NCBI RefSeq assembly: GCF_014279895.1
Contig: NZ_CP047954.1
Coordinates: 1,426,001-1,490,000 of the forward strand
Reading direction: 5' to 3'
Length of the DNA stretch: 64,000 nucleotides
Source of the DNA: Synechococcus sp. M16.1
Lineage (GTDB): Bacteria; Cyanobacteriota; Cyanobacteriia; PCC-6307; Cyanobiaceae
Made by a program: the position numbers and the translations under genes. Positions 34,157 to 45,439 of the stretch are shown one piece after another (the stretch's first letter is position 1; every line of letters starts with the position of its first letter). Below the pieces are notes generated by a model. That model had not been told where the DNA came from. It saw only the letters and a list, made by a program, of their open reading frames with translations, and made no database searches.

Positions 34157-34641
34157 GGGGAGAGCCGCTGGGCGCAGTGTTTTTCAAACAAGGCCACCAC
34201 CTGCTCCGCGGGCAGGGCCTGAATGAGCCGGGCTTCCGCCTCAACGTGATGCTGGCTGGAGTGATACAGCTGCAACTCGTGAAAAGGATTGGGCTCCTGC
34301 TGGCGGGCCACCTCCACCTCACGGCTGAGCAAGGCCGTCGGCATCAGGTTGCCGCCGTTACACGACTGCATCACATGGGCTGATTCATGGGCCAGCACCA
34401 CCCAAACCACGGCGGGATCGTCGGGCAGGTTGTTGCCGCACATCAACAGGGCCTGCTTGCCCTCATGGAAAGCACCCAGCAAGCCCAAAGGACAGTCGGG
34501 CGCCACCAGGGCCTTCACGCCCGCCCGCTGCAGCAGCCGCAGGTAACTGGCGATGCGATCCCAGGTTGAGGCTTGAACAGCACTGCCCGTGAGCTGCAAC
34601 ACCAGCAGAGCCAACAGCACAGCCCTGAAACGGCGACCCAT
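34153..34641 (-). CDS. Secreted protein with HExxH zinc-peptidase motif
   Basis: The ATG at 34641 opens a signal peptide (MGRRFRAVLLALLVLQLTGSAVQA); a GTG at 34656 is also possible. The mature domain holds VVLAHESAHVMQSC, an HExxH zinc motif, plus conserved-looking cysteines (APDCPLG, MCGNNL, EKHCAQ). It resembles the catalytic helix of small metallopeptidases, but I cannot name a family, and a third ligand is not certain. It is coupled to the pseudouridine synthase gene by a 4-base overlap. Confidence 0.72.
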   Translation of the reverse strand: MGRRFRAVLLALLVLQLTGSAVQASTWDRIASYLRLLQRAGVKALVAPDCPLGLLGAFHEGKQALLMCGNNLPDDPAVVWVVLAHESAHVMQSCNGGNLMPTALLSREVEVARQQEPNPFHELQLYHSSQHHVEAEARLIQALPAEQVVALFEKHCAQRLSP

Positions 34642-34723
34642 CAAGCCAGGGACCACAGAACAATCTCATTGGTCTCAAGATCGGCTCAAGCCGGCTTGAT
34701 TCCCACCGAAGTTCTAAAGATTT

Positions 34724-35026
34724 TCAGTCGTCAAGCAGCTGTTCCACGGAAGTGACCTTCTCAGCAAACGACTGCTGCCGATCGGTGCGGGTGTTGAGCT
34801 TGAGCGTTGTGTAGAGACGCGGGGCGCCCATGCCGTGCAACTCGGCATGACACGCGCGCACACAGTCCATCACCTCGTCCCACGGGCCTTCGATCGCTGT
34901 GCCATTGGGCCCCAGCTGATGGGTCAGCCCCGTGGCGGCGATCACCCGCTCACAGGCGGCGATGTAGGGCGAAAGACTGACGCCCACACCGATCGGCACC
35001 ACGCAGAGATCAACACTGACCCACAT
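34724..35026 (-). CDS. MTH1187/YkoF-type thiamine-binding family protein
   Basis: The ATG at 35026 gives 100 residues beginning MWVSVDLCVVPIGVGVSLSPYIAACERV and including THQLGPNGTAIEGPWDEVMDCVRACH. This is the DUF77/UPF0045 ferredoxin-like fold that binds thiamine-like ligands and forms tetramers. The ATG shares a base with the upstream stop (TGATG). The biological ligand in this organism is unproven. Confidence 0.85.
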   Translation of the reverse strand: MWVSVDLCVVPIGVGVSLSPYIAACERVIAATGLTHQLGPNGTAIEGPWDEVMDCVRACHAELHGMGAPRLYTTLKLNTRTDRQQSFAEKVTSVEQLLDD

Positions 35027-35274
35027 CAGCCCTGCATCGAACTGGATCGGCTCAAGCAACTGACGGGGTAGTCGATGGTGCGCCAACTGCCGCTGTCGGT
35101 TCGCACTTCAACCGCAATGCCCTGCTGACCCATGGAACAGCGGGACCCTTGTCCCGTGCACCAATCACTGGCATCAGCGAGGGCCAGTTCCAACGTGTCG
35201 TAGGGGGCGTCGAGCACCGGATGCGGCTGACCGTCGAGGCCAACCAACCGGTAGCGGGAGCGATGCTTGGCCAT
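35026..35274 (-). CDS. Conserved hypothetical protein (82 aa)
   Basis: A soluble 82-residue protein beginning MAKHRSRYRLVGLDGQPHPV, with a Trp/Cys/Gly-rich middle (DWCTGQGSRCSMGQQGIAVEVRT). It looks like a small beta-rich domain. It is coupled through TGATG to the thiamine-binding-type gene. No motif assigned. Confidence 0.6.
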   Translation of the reverse strand: MAKHRSRYRLVGLDGQPHPVLDAPYDTLELALADASDWCTGQGSRCSMGQQGIAVEVRTDSGSWRTIDYPVSCLSRSSSMQG

Positions 35275-35364
35275 CGCAGTCCAATCCCGGAAGTGTCACC
35301 ATCTTCCCATGGTCCCGACCCAGCGGCATTCCCACACTGGAGCCAGCAACGGGACGCAAAGGGC

Positions 35365-35811
35365 ATGAGTGATCAGCTGCAGCAGGCCTACAACGCCTTG
35401 ATGGCGAAGGCTCCGGGGGCAGCGTTTCAAAAAGCACGGGCCCTGTATCTCAACAAATATCCACTTCCCCAGGCCGATGGCAGTGCTCCGCTGCGGCTCT
35501 ACGTCTGCGACGAGCAGCTGGAGGAATCGATTCAGCCCGCCAACGACGGCGATCCGAATCACCGTCTGGCGATTCTCCGCGCACGGCCCGGGCAGTTGGC
35601 CTTGGTGCACTGGCAACAGGCCGATCCGCCGGAACCCGAGCAACTGCGCCGCTACCTGCAGGACACCTGGTCGCTCAACCCGGACGAACTGGAGATCGAG
35701 GCCCTCAGCACCCCATGGTTCCGGGAGGGCGGGCATCAAAGCCGCTTTGCCGCACCGATGGGGTTGGGCTGGCAACAACAAACCCTCTTAACCCTCAAGG
35801 AAGAAAACTAA
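35365..35811 (+). CDS. Conserved hypothetical protein (148 aa)
   Basis: The ATG at 35365 follows a GGACGCAAAGGG leader and gives MSDQLQQAYNALMAKAPGAAF. The protein is soluble, with a mixed alpha/beta pattern, and the C-terminal half is acidic (DTWSLNPDELEIEALSTPWF). There is no motif, signal or membrane segment. The frame is open upstream into the divergent gene but is not needed. Function unknown. Confidence 0.65.
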   Translation: MSDQLQQAYNALMAKAPGAAFQKARALYLNKYPLPQADGSAPLRLYVCDEQLEESIQPANDGDPNHRLAILRARPGQLALVHWQQADPPEPEQLRRYLQDTWSLNPDELEIEALSTPWFREGGHQSRFAAPMGLGWQQQTLLTLKEEN

Positions 35812-35881
35812 AAGCAATTCCGCAGAACGACGACAGCCGCGCAACGGCATCGCTAGCGAGAAGAAATAGCCCTCTCAGCCA

Positions 35882-36091
35882 ATGTTCACCAAGTACGCCG
35901 AACGCTATGTGCTGAGGTCCTGCTCGGAGGGCGGCTATCTCAGCATTAATGCGGTGAACCAGCGCATCGAAAGCCAACCTTCCCTCGACAAAGCCTGGAT
36001 CTTTCACAGCCACGATGGCGCTGTTAACCACGCCCTTTCGATCGGCGAGGTGCACGGGGAAACACCGGACGTGATGAAGCTGGATCAATGA
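35882..36091 (+). CDS. Small hypothetical protein (69 aa)
   Basis: A 69-residue product beginning MFTKYAERYVLRSCSEGGYLS, soluble, with several His (FHSHDGAVNHALS, GEVHGE). The base composition is somewhat AT-richer than its neighbours. An inverted repeat immediately follows the stop. No family recognised. Confidence 0.5.
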   Translation: MFTKYAERYVLRSCSEGGYLSINAVNQRIESQPSLDKAWIFHSHDGAVNHALSIGEVHGETPDVMKLDQ

Positions 36092-36094
36092 CTG

Positions 36095-36110
36095 GATCTG
36101 TGGACAGATC
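36095..36110. terminator. Small inverted repeat between convergent genes
   Basis: GATCTGT-gg-ACAGATC sits 4 bases after one stop and 24 bases before the stop of the opposing Nif11-like gene. It has a 7-bp perfect arm and no T tract, so it is a weak candidate for a bidirectional terminator. Confidence 0.3.
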
Positions 36111-36133
36111 TGTGAACTGAAACGTGGTGGTGA

Positions 36134-36379
36134 TCAGCCGTGGATGAAATTGCGCAGGCGGCGTGATTCGGCGGCTTGATCCTGCTGAAGCTCAGCTGCC
36201 GTTCGCGCATGGTGTTCACGCTGCTGTCCCGCGAAGACATCCGCCTCACTCAGGGCAAAGCCGTGCTCGGCTGCGAGCCCGAGAAACCGCTCAAGATCCA
36301 TGGGCTGCGGGAGGGCCTTGGCCAGATCAGGGTCGCTGTCGCGAAGCGTGAGAAACCGATCCAGATCCTCGAGAGACAT
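36134..36379 (-). CDS. Nif11-like domain protein
   Basis: 81 residues beginning MSLEDLDRFLTLRDSDPDLAKAL, then LERFLGLAAEHGFALSEADVF: the helical Nif11 pattern also used in leader peptides of some ribosomally made natural products. The usual double-glycine cleavage site and Cys/Ser/Thr-rich core are absent; the tail is polar and ends RRLRNFIHG. It is therefore more likely a stand-alone Nif11 protein than a precursor. No modification enzyme is nearby. Confidence 0.65.
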   Translation of the reverse strand: MSLEDLDRFLTLRDSDPDLAKALPQPMDLERFLGLAAEHGFALSEADVFAGQQREHHARTAAELQQDQAAESRRLRNFIHG

Positions 36380-36440
36380 CCCTGCACCACTTGTTGCGTG
36401 CCCCCATTCAAGTCAGCATCAGCCCAAGTGGGGAGGTTGC

Positions 36441-36755
36441 ATGCTGTTGAAACTGATCAGCTGCGGCAGCCTGGCGCTGGTGAGTGTTCTGGTGGTGACC
36501 CTGCTGCAGGGTTTGCGGCAGCACAACCACCGCATCCATGCGCTGCAGGAGCGGATCGATCAACTGGAGGAGCGCACACCGAACCGCGCCCACAGTGAGC
36601 TGCTCAGCCAACAGATGGGTGTGATGCAGGAACGCATGGATGCCTTCTCGGCCATGCGCACCTCGGCCGCTTCATCCCTTCACCGCATCCCCGCTGGCAT
36701 TGGGCAGGATGAAGCGCTGCAAGAGAACGAACACGACCAACACCGGCAGGATTGA
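36441..36755 (+). CDS. Membrane-anchored coiled-coil protein (104 aa)
   Basis: The ATG at 36441 is preceded by GGGAGG. A single N-terminal membrane helix (LKLISCGSLALVSVLVVTLL) leads into a heptad-patterned helix (HRIHALQERIDQLEERT) and a polar tail. The last 84 bases converge into the 3' end of the sugar-permease gene, so the true C-terminus might be less constrained. Function unknown. Confidence 0.55.
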   Translation: MLLKLISCGSLALVSVLVVTLLQGLRQHNHRIHALQERIDQLEERTPNRAHSELLSQQMGVMQERMDAFSAMRTSAASSLHRIPAGIGQDEALQENEHDQHRQD

Positions 36756-37496
36756 GACCACCGAGCCGGCGGCAACGATCCGCCAATCCAGCGAAAAGCT
36801 GCTGGAGAGCTGCTGCAACCCCAGAGGCAAGGTGTAGAGGGACGGGTCGTCGAGGATCACCAGCGGCCAGAGGAAATCACTCCAGGTGCCGATGAACACG
36901 AACATCGCCAGGGTGATGAGATCGGCTTTTGCGGCGGGAATCATCACGTTCCACCATTCCCCCAGGCGGCTGCAGCCATCGATGCGTGCCGCCTCCTCCA
37001 GCTCCTTGGGGACACCCAGGAAGCTCTGGCGCAGCAGATAAAGGCCAAAGGCTGTGGCCGCCTGAGGAATCACCAGGGCCAGCAGGGTGTTGCGCAGCCC
37101 CAGCTGCACCATCAGCAGATACAGCGGAATCATCACCACCTGAAACGGGATCAGGATCGTGGCCACCACCAGAGCCAGCACCAGGCCCCGGCCGGCGAAG
37201 CGCAGCCGGGCCAGGGGGTAGGCGGCCAGGGAGCAGAACAGCAGGTTGGCCAGCACCGCCAGGCCACTCACCACGGTGCTGTTGAACAGATAGGTGGTGA
37301 GGGGATTGTCCTGAAACAGCCGCACGTAGGCATCGAGGCTCGGCTGGGCGGGCAGCAACGCCGGTGGACTGCTGAAGATGTCTTCCGCCGGGCCCTTGAG
37401 CGAGGTGCTCACCAACCAGAGCAAGGGCGTGAACACCAGCAGCGCTAGAAGAATCAGCAGCACCAGCTGAACAACCCGGGCGGTGGAGGTGCGCAT
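36672..37496 (-). CDS. Carbohydrate ABC transporter permease (MalG/GgtD-like)
   Basis: The ATG at 37496 gives 274 residues with six predicted membrane helices. The EAA loop that docks the ATPase is clear: EEAARIDGCSRLGEWWNVMIP. It belongs to the MalG side of sugar importers, a group that includes GgtD for glucosylglycerol and sucrose. No ATPase, substrate-binding protein or second permease is in the window, so partners lie elsewhere. It lies 10 bases downstream of leuA. Confidence 0.86.
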   Translation of the reverse strand: MRTSTARVVQLVLLILLALLVFTPLLWLVSTSLKGPAEDIFSSPPALLPAQPSLDAYVRLFQDNPLTTYLFNSTVVSGLAVLANLLFCSLAAYPLARLRFAGRGLVLALVVATILIPFQVVMIPLYLLMVQLGLRNTLLALVIPQAATAFGLYLLRQSFLGVPKELEEAARIDGCSRLGEWWNVMIPAAKADLITLAMFVFIGTWSDFLWPLVILDDPSLYTLPLGLQQLSSSFSLDWRIVAAGSVVSILPVLVVFVLLQRFILPNASGDAVKG

Positions 37497-37506
37497 GGCG
37501 TCGGCT

Positions 37507-39129
37507 CTAGAGCGTCGGTCGGGTCTCCAGAACAACAGGATCCTTCTGGGGATGCAATGACTGGCGCTCCTCACCGGCCACCAGGCGATTGAGGGCGTTC
37601 ACGAAGGCCATGGCCGCCGCCACCACCACATCGGTGTCGGCAGCGTGACCGGAATAGAGCGCTCCGTTGCGGCGCAGGCGAATGGTCACATCGCCCATGG
37701 CATCGATGCCCTCGGTGACCGACTTCACCGAAAACTCGATCAACTCATTGGGCACACCCGCCAGATCATTCAAGGCACGGCAGACGGCATCCACCGGACC
37801 GGTGCCCACTGCCGAGCCCGTGGTTTCACTGCCCTCTTCATCCGAAAGGGTGACGGTGGCGGTGGGGCGCAGGCTGCTGCCGCAGCTGACCTGCACCAGC
37901 TTGAGCTGGAAACGGGCTTCCGGCTGCTGCACCTGTTCGCTGACGATCGCCTCCAGATCACGGTCGGTGATCTCGCGCTTGCGATCAGCGAGTTCCTTGA
38001 AGCGGGCAAAGGCCTCATCGAGATCCTCACGGGTGAGGTCGTAGCCCAGCTCCTCCAGTCGAGCGCGAACGGCACTGCGGCCGCTCAGCTTGCCAAGGGA
38101 GATGCGGTTGTCGGACAAGCCCACCGTCTGGGCGTCGATGATTTCGTAGGTGAGCCGATTCTTGAGAACGCCGTCCTGGTGGATGCCGGATTCATGGGCG
38201 AAGGCATTGGCACCAACGATGGCCTTGTTGGGCTGCACCACCATGCCGGTGAGATTGGAGACCAGCCGTGAGGTCTTGGTGATCTCTTCGGTGCGCACAG
38301 CCGTGAGTGGCGTGGGGCTGTCCTCCTCCCGGCCAAAGAAGGGGTTGTAGTAACGACGCCTAACGTGCAGCGCCATCACCAACTCCTCGAGGGAGGCATT
38401 GCCGGCCCGTTCGCCGATGCCGTTGATCGTGCATTCGAGCTGACGGGCGCCGTTCTTGACGGCCTCGAGGAAATTGGCCACGGCCAGGCCGAGATCGTTG
38501 TGGCCGTGCACCGAGATCACGGCATCGCCGATGTTGGGCACGTGCTGATTGATGCCAGCGATCAGCGCACCGAACTCCGAGGGGGTGGTGTAGCCAACGG
38601 TGTCGGGAATGTTGATCGTGGTGGCACCCGCGGCAATCGCCGCCTCAATCACCTCGTAAAGGAACTCCGGATCGCTGCGGCCGGCGTCTTCACAGGAGAA
38701 CTCAACATCCTCCACAAGAGAGCGGGCGTAGCTCACCATCTCGGGGACGATGCCGAGCACATCGGCACGGCTCTTGCGCAGTTTGTGCTCGAGGTGGATG
38801 TCGCTGGTGGCGATGAAGGTGTGAATGCGGCGACGCGGGGCTGGCGCCACGGCATCGGCGCAGGCCTTGATGTCGGCCCTTGAGGCACGGGCCAGACCAC
38901 AGATGATCGGGCCGTTGTCGCCACCCACCTGCTGGGCGATCCGCTGCACGGCAGCGAAATCCCCGGGGCTGGCGAAGGGGAACCCCGCCTCGATCACATC
39001 CACACCGAGCCGGGCCAGCTGCTGGGCAATGGCCAGCTTTTCCTCCAGGTTGAGGCTCGCCCCGGGCGACTGCTCACCATCCCGCAGGGTGGTGTCAAAA
39101 ATCAGGACGCGACCGGGGTCCTTGGCCAT
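37507..39129 (-). CDS. leuA: 2-isopropylmalate synthase
   Basis: Condenses acetyl-CoA with 2-ketoisovalerate, the first step of leucine synthesis. The 540 residues include [15 protein letters not shown] (metal and substrate site), the [18 protein letters not shown] barrel segment and a C-terminal regulatory domain ([13 protein letters not shown]...[15 protein letters not shown]) for leucine feedback. The ATG at 39129 gives the usual N-terminus. A sugar permease follows closely on the same strand. Confidence 0.96.
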   Translation of the reverse strand: MAKDPGRVLIFDTTLRDGEQSPGASLNLEEKLAIAQQLARLGVDVIEAGFPFASPGDFAAVQRIAQQVGGDNGPIICGLARASRADIKACADAVAPAPRRRIHTFIATSDIHLEHKLRKSRADVLGIVPEMVSYARSLVEDVEFSCEDAGRSDPEFLYEVIEAAIAAGATTINIPDTVGYTTPSEFGALIAGINQHVPNIGDAVISVHGHNDLGLAVANFLEAVKNGARQLECTINGIGERAGNASLEELVMALHVRRRYYNPFFGREEDSPTPLTAVRTEEITKTSRLVSNLTGMVVQPNKAIVGANAFAHESGIHQDGVLKNRLTYEIIDAQTVGLSDNRISLGKLSGRSAVRARLEELGYDLTREDLDEAFARFKELADRKREITDRDLEAIVSEQVQQPEARFQLKLVQVSCGSSLRPTATVTLSDEEGSETTGSAVGTGPVDAVCRALNDLAGVPNELIEFSVKSVTEGIDAMGDVTIRLRRNGALYSGHAADTDVVVAAAMAFVNALNRLVAGEERQSLHPQKDPVVLETRPTL

Positions 39130-39238
39130 GGAAGGGGCTCCAGCGGAGGTCTTAGTCGGAATGACTATGAGTTAACCCATCTTAGTTCAGCCCCCGAGGG
39201 GGAATCGGATTAAATTCAGCCACCGTTTGGGCTTGTTC

Positions 39239-40834
39239 GTGACCAAAGGCGCTGTCGCCCTGGTGTTGCATGCCCATCTGCCCTACGTGCGGTCGGCACA
39301 ACCTGGCTCCCTGGAGGAGGACTGGTTTTTCCAGGCCCTGATCGAGTGTTATCTGCCGCTGCTGGAAACGCTGGAGCTGGCCAGCGCCGACCCCCACCAG
39401 CAACCCAAGCTCACCATCGGCCTATCGCCGACGCTGCTTTCTCTGCTGAGCGATCAAGACCTCAAGCAGCGCTTTCCCGCCTGGCTGAACGAACGGCTTG
39501 ATCTGCTGCCAAAGGCTGACCCGTCCCTGCGCGCAGGCGCCGAACACCTGGCGGCCACGATCGAGCGGCACCGGCGGGCCTGGCAGAGCTGCGACGGCGA
39601 TCTGATCCAGCGCTTCGCCGCCCTGCAACGCCAGGGGGTGGTGGACCTGCTCACCTGCGGCGCCACCCACGGCTATTTGCCCCTGCTGCGCCATCACCCG
39701 GAAGCGGTGCGCGGGCAACTGCGCACGGCGGTGCGGGAACACCAACGCCTCGTGGGCGAACGCCCCTTGGGGATCTGGTTGCCGGAATGCGCCTATTACG
39801 AGGGCCTGGATCGCTGGATGCGCGATGCGGGGCTGCGCTACGCCGTGCTGGATGGCCATGGGTTGCTGCACGGCCGGCCCAGACCCCGCTATGGGGTGTA
39901 CGCCCCGATCTGCAGCCGCAATGGGGTGGCCTTCTTCGGGCGCGACAGTGACGCCACGCTGCCGGTGTGGTCGGCCAAGGACGGCTACCCCGGCGATCCC
40001 CACTACCGGGAGTTCCACCGGGATCTGGGTTGGGATCTGCCGATCGAAGAGCTCAAACCCCTGGGGCTCGACCAGCCACGACCGCTCGGTTTGAAGCTGC
40101 ATCGGGTCACCGACCACAGCGCGCCGTTGGATCGCAAATACCCCTACGAACCGGGGGTGGCGGCTGAACGGGTGAAAGAGCACGCCGCCGATTACCTGCA
40201 GGGCCGCCGGCGGCAACTGGATCAGCTCGCCAGTGCCATGGACGTTTCGCCCCTGCTGGTGGCCCCCTTCGATGCCGAACTGTTTGGCCACTGGTGGTTT
40301 GAAGGCCCGGCTTTTCTCAGCCAGCTGTTCCAGCAGGCACCTCAGGAAGGGGTGAGCTTCACCCGCCTGCGCGATGTGCTGAACAACGTTGGCCAGCTTC
40401 AGCTCTGCGATCCCTGCCCCTCCAGCTGGGGGCAAGGGGGCTATCACGACTACTGGCTGAACGACAGCAACGCCTGGATCATCCCGGAGTGGGAAAAGGC
40501 CAGCGCCGCGATGGTGCAGCGCTGCAGCCGCGGCGTGGGCAGCGAGCAGGCGATGCAGTGGCTGCAGCAGGCGGCGCGGGAGCTGTTGCTGGCGCAGTCG
40601 TCGGATTGGAGCTTCATCCTGCGGGCCGGCACCACAACCGAACTGGCCAAAGAACGGGTGCAACGCCACCTGGGCCGCTTCTGGCAGTTGATGCAGGCGA
40701 TCGACGGAACCAGCGAACTACCGGAGGGCTGGCTTGAGGAGGTGCAGGCGGACGACCGCCTGTTCCCGCTGATTCAGCCGTTGGACTGGGCTCCGCTGCA
40801 GCCCGCTGCTCAGCCTTCTGCGCCGCGCGCATAG
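39239..40834 (+). CDS. GH57 family 1,4-alpha-glucan branching enzyme-like
   Basis: A GTG at 39239 gives 531 residues starting MTKGAVALVLHAHLPYVR, the conserved GH57 strand with the HAH motif. The probable catalytic nucleophile is the Glu in IWLPECAYYEG, and the acid/base Asp lies in VAPFDAELFGHWWFEGP. The length and motifs fit the AmyC/DUF1957 branch that includes GH57 branching enzymes. It would act on glycogen in the cytoplasm, but an alpha-amylase-type activity is not excluded. Confidence 0.88.
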   Translation: MTKGAVALVLHAHLPYVRSAQPGSLEEDWFFQALIECYLPLLETLELASADPHQQPKLTIGLSPTLLSLLSDQDLKQRFPAWLNERLDLLPKADPSLRAGAEHLAATIERHRRAWQSCDGDLIQRFAALQRQGVVDLLTCGATHGYLPLLRHHPEAVRGQLRTAVREHQRLVGERPLGIWLPECAYYEGLDRWMRDAGLRYAVLDGHGLLHGRPRPRYGVYAPICSRNGVAFFGRDSDATLPVWSAKDGYPGDPHYREFHRDLGWDLPIEELKPLGLDQPRPLGLKLHRVTDHSAPLDRKYPYEPGVAAERVKEHAADYLQGRRRQLDQLASAMDVSPLLVAPFDAELFGHWWFEGPAFLSQLFQQAPQEGVSFTRLRDVLNNVGQLQLCDPCPSSWGQGGYHDYWLNDSNAWIIPEWEKASAAMVQRCSRGVGSEQAMQWLQQAARELLLAQSSDWSFILRAGTTTELAKERVQRHLGRFWQLMQAIDGTSELPEGWLEEVQADDRLFPLIQPLDWAPLQPAAQPSAPRA

Positions 40835-40838
40835 ACAA

Positions 40839-40864
40839 ACGCCTCCCTCATCTGAGGGAGGCGT
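40839..40864. terminator. Perfect palindrome between convergent genes
   Basis: ACGCCTCCCTCA-tc-TGAGGGAGGCGT: 12 perfectly paired bases with a minimal loop, lying just after the GH57 stop. A second, smaller TCCCTCA/TGAGGGA repeat follows at about 40879-40894. There is no T tract. It probably serves both converging transcripts. Confidence 0.6.
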
Positions 40865-40915
40865 GGATGTTCATCGCTCCCTCAACTGAGGGATCGGGTC
40901 TTTCCCGAAACGATC

Positions 40916-42154
40916 TCAAAAACGCGGCGCCTGATCCTTCGCCGCCCCCAGCACCAATCCCCGCCGCAATTCCCAGGGGGATAAGGCAAACAAACGCAGC
41001 ATCACCCACATCAAGCGCGGCAACGGCAGGGTGTTGGTGAGGAAGCCAAACCACTCCTCCCGCGGCAATGAGAAGAAGGTGGCGAAGTGGGTGCGCAGCA
41101 GCGCTTCGTTGAAGCCCATCAAACGGCCCAAACCGAATTGATAGAGCTGATGGCGCAGCACCAATTCGATTGGCCACAGCGCTTGCCAACCCCGATGGGC
41201 CAAGGCCGCTGAACCAAGGCTTGGATTAGCGAGGGCTTCGGAGATGGCCTGGGCCAGATCCGGACCCCGCCGCAGCAGCGATCCCACCATGTAGCCCGAG
41301 GCCGGGTGCACCATGCTCGCGGCACCACCAAAGGCCAGCACCGGCTGGCTGCGATCCGGCAGCGGCAGGTTCATCGGGAAGAGGCAGAACTCCTCGTGAA
41401 TCACCTCGGTGATCTCCACGCCGCGCCGATCCAGGCGCTGCTGCAGCCGTTGCTTGAGCACGTCGTAGGGGACCCCTGGCGCCAAGGCGAGTGAGGTTTC
41501 CTCCACGAAGAACACCCCATCGCCCAGATCCATCGCATACAAAAACGTGGGCGGTTCGCTGCGCTGCTCCTCGCTGAGGTGATCACAGCGGTAGTCCATC
41601 AACACAAACCGGCCCGGCTCAATCGGCGGTTTGGAGAAACGCCCAACCACGCCGTAAGCCGCCTGGCCCGCCACCGGCCCCTGATCCGGCCGGCGAATAT
41701 GGGGCGTGCGCGAGCCGGAGGCATCAATCACCAAGCGCGCCTGCAGGGTGGTTCCTGATGCGCAATACACGTTGGTGGTTGCACCATTCACGTCTACCCG
41801 CTGAACGGTGTCTTGATGAAAGACCACACCCTCAGCCCGCTCTAGCCAATAGCGCTGCAGGGCCGCCCGATCGAACAGGCCGTAGTCGATCCCGTGGGCA
41901 TGGCTCTGATCTTGAGCCGTTGAGCCACCTTCGCCGAAGTAACTGACGGTGTTGCTCCAGCGGTGCTCCAGCAGCTGCTCAAGCCCCACCGCTTTAAGTT
42001 CATCGGCCCAGATGCCGTAGGTGTTCGGCCAGGGATCGTCGACCGGATCCGGGGCAATGGCCGCAACAGCCACACCCCGTTGGTTCAGTTCCGAAGTGAT
42101 GCAGAGGGCAGCAGGACCGCCCCCCAGCACCAGCACATCCACCGGCTCAGCCAA
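40916..42154 (-). CDS. crtL: Lycopene beta-cyclase
   Basis: Closes the beta-ionone rings of lycopene to make beta-carotene. A TTG start gives 412 residues with the dinucleotide-binding motif VDVLVLGGGPAALCI. The plant/cyanobacterial cyclase segments follow: NTYGIWADEL, LVIDASGSRTPHI, FLYAMDLGDGVFFVEETSLA and MVHPASGYMVG. I cannot exclude the epsilon or bifunctional type by eye. It starts 2 bases after gyrA on the same strand. Confidence 0.93.
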   Translation of the reverse strand: MAEPVDVLVLGGGPAALCITSELNQRGVAVAAIAPDPVDDPWPNTYGIWADELKAVGLEQLLEHRWSNTVSYFGEGGSTAQDQSHAHGIDYGLFDRAALQRYWLERAEGVVFHQDTVQRVDVNGATTNVYCASGTTLQARLVIDASGSRTPHIRRPDQGPVAGQAAYGVVGRFSKPPIEPGRFVLMDYRCDHLSEEQRSEPPTFLYAMDLGDGVFFVEETSLALAPGVPYDVLKQRLQQRLDRRGVEITEVIHEEFCLFPMNLPLPDRSQPVLAFGGAASMVHPASGYMVGSLLRRGPDLAQAISEALANPSLGSAALAHRGWQALWPIELVLRHQLYQFGLGRLMGFNEALLRTHFATFFSLPREEWFGFLTNTLPLPRLMWVMLRLFALSPWELRRGLVLGAAKDQAPRF

Positions 42155-42156
42155 GG

Positions 42157-44754
<2,598 letters not shown>

Positions 44755-44845
44755 ACGTGCATCAGACGTCCTTTGTCAGTCTATCTCGGACAGTGGAAGC
44801 AACAGAAAAATCTGGATAAACTGCCGAACGCTTTCCACTGACGTG

Positions 44846-45376
44846 ATGGGTCCTGTCGACGAGCCGCGCCCTGAAGCCGAAACCCCAGGCAGCGACCCCA
44901 CCCCCACGCCAGCCCCAACGCCGGAACCTGAGCCGACTCCGGAACCTGAGCCAGCCCCAATGCCGGCGCCCACTCCGGCACCGACCCCCGCTCCAACAGC
45001 AGACCCGGTGATCGCCTCCACCGTTTCGATCCCTGCTCAGGAGAGCTCCGATGGGGATGGCGGCGAATGGGAGCTGCTGGTGGGCAAGGTGAAGGACTGG
45101 CTCGAGCAGAACGATCTGGCTGAGCTCTGGACCAAAGCCCAGCTGCCGCTGCGGGTGGTGGGCGGCCTGATCGTGTTCAGCCTGGTGGCGACGGTTTACT
45201 CCGGCGTGCTCAGCACCATCAACAGCATCCCTCTGGTGCCAGGCCTGCTGGAGCTGGCCGGCGTGATCTGGCTGGTGAACTTCGCCCTGCGCAACCTGAT
45301 CCGCAACAGCGATCGGGACAACTTCATCAAGAGCGCCCGCTCCACCTGGACCCGCGTGACGGGCCGATCGAGCTGA
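44846..45376 (+). CDS. CAAD-domain (CURT1-like) thylakoid membrane protein
   Basis: The ATG at 44846 gives 176 residues. Positions about 15-55 are a low-complexity Pro/Thr/Glu/Ala repeat (PTPAPTPEPEP units). The C-terminal ~95 residues form the CAAD domain: an amphipathic helix (LVGKVKDWLEQNDLAEL), two membrane helices (LRVVGGLIVFSLVATVYSG and VPGLLELAGVIWLVNFALR) and a final amphipathic helix. CURT1-type proteins bend thylakoid membranes; the same domain is appended to some cyanobacterial aminoacyl-tRNA synthetases. It diverges from gyrA. Confidence 0.88.
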   Translation: MGPVDEPRPEAETPGSDPTPTPAPTPEPEPTPEPEPAPMPAPTPAPTPAPTADPVIASTVSIPAQESSDGDGGEWELLVGKVKDWLEQNDLAELWTKAQLPLRVVGGLIVFSLVATVYSGVLSTINSIPLVPGLLELAGVIWLVNFALRNLIRNSDRDNFIKSARSTWTRVTGRSS

Positions 45377-45439
45377 CCCGGTCAAGCTGAGCCGATCATC
45401 CCGATTGGTAGCTTGATCTGACTTTATTGAAGTCGCGCG

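Noticed and set aside
39422-40669. 415-codon open frame antisense to the GH57 gene
   Set aside because: A shadow of a gene with recognisable catalytic motifs.
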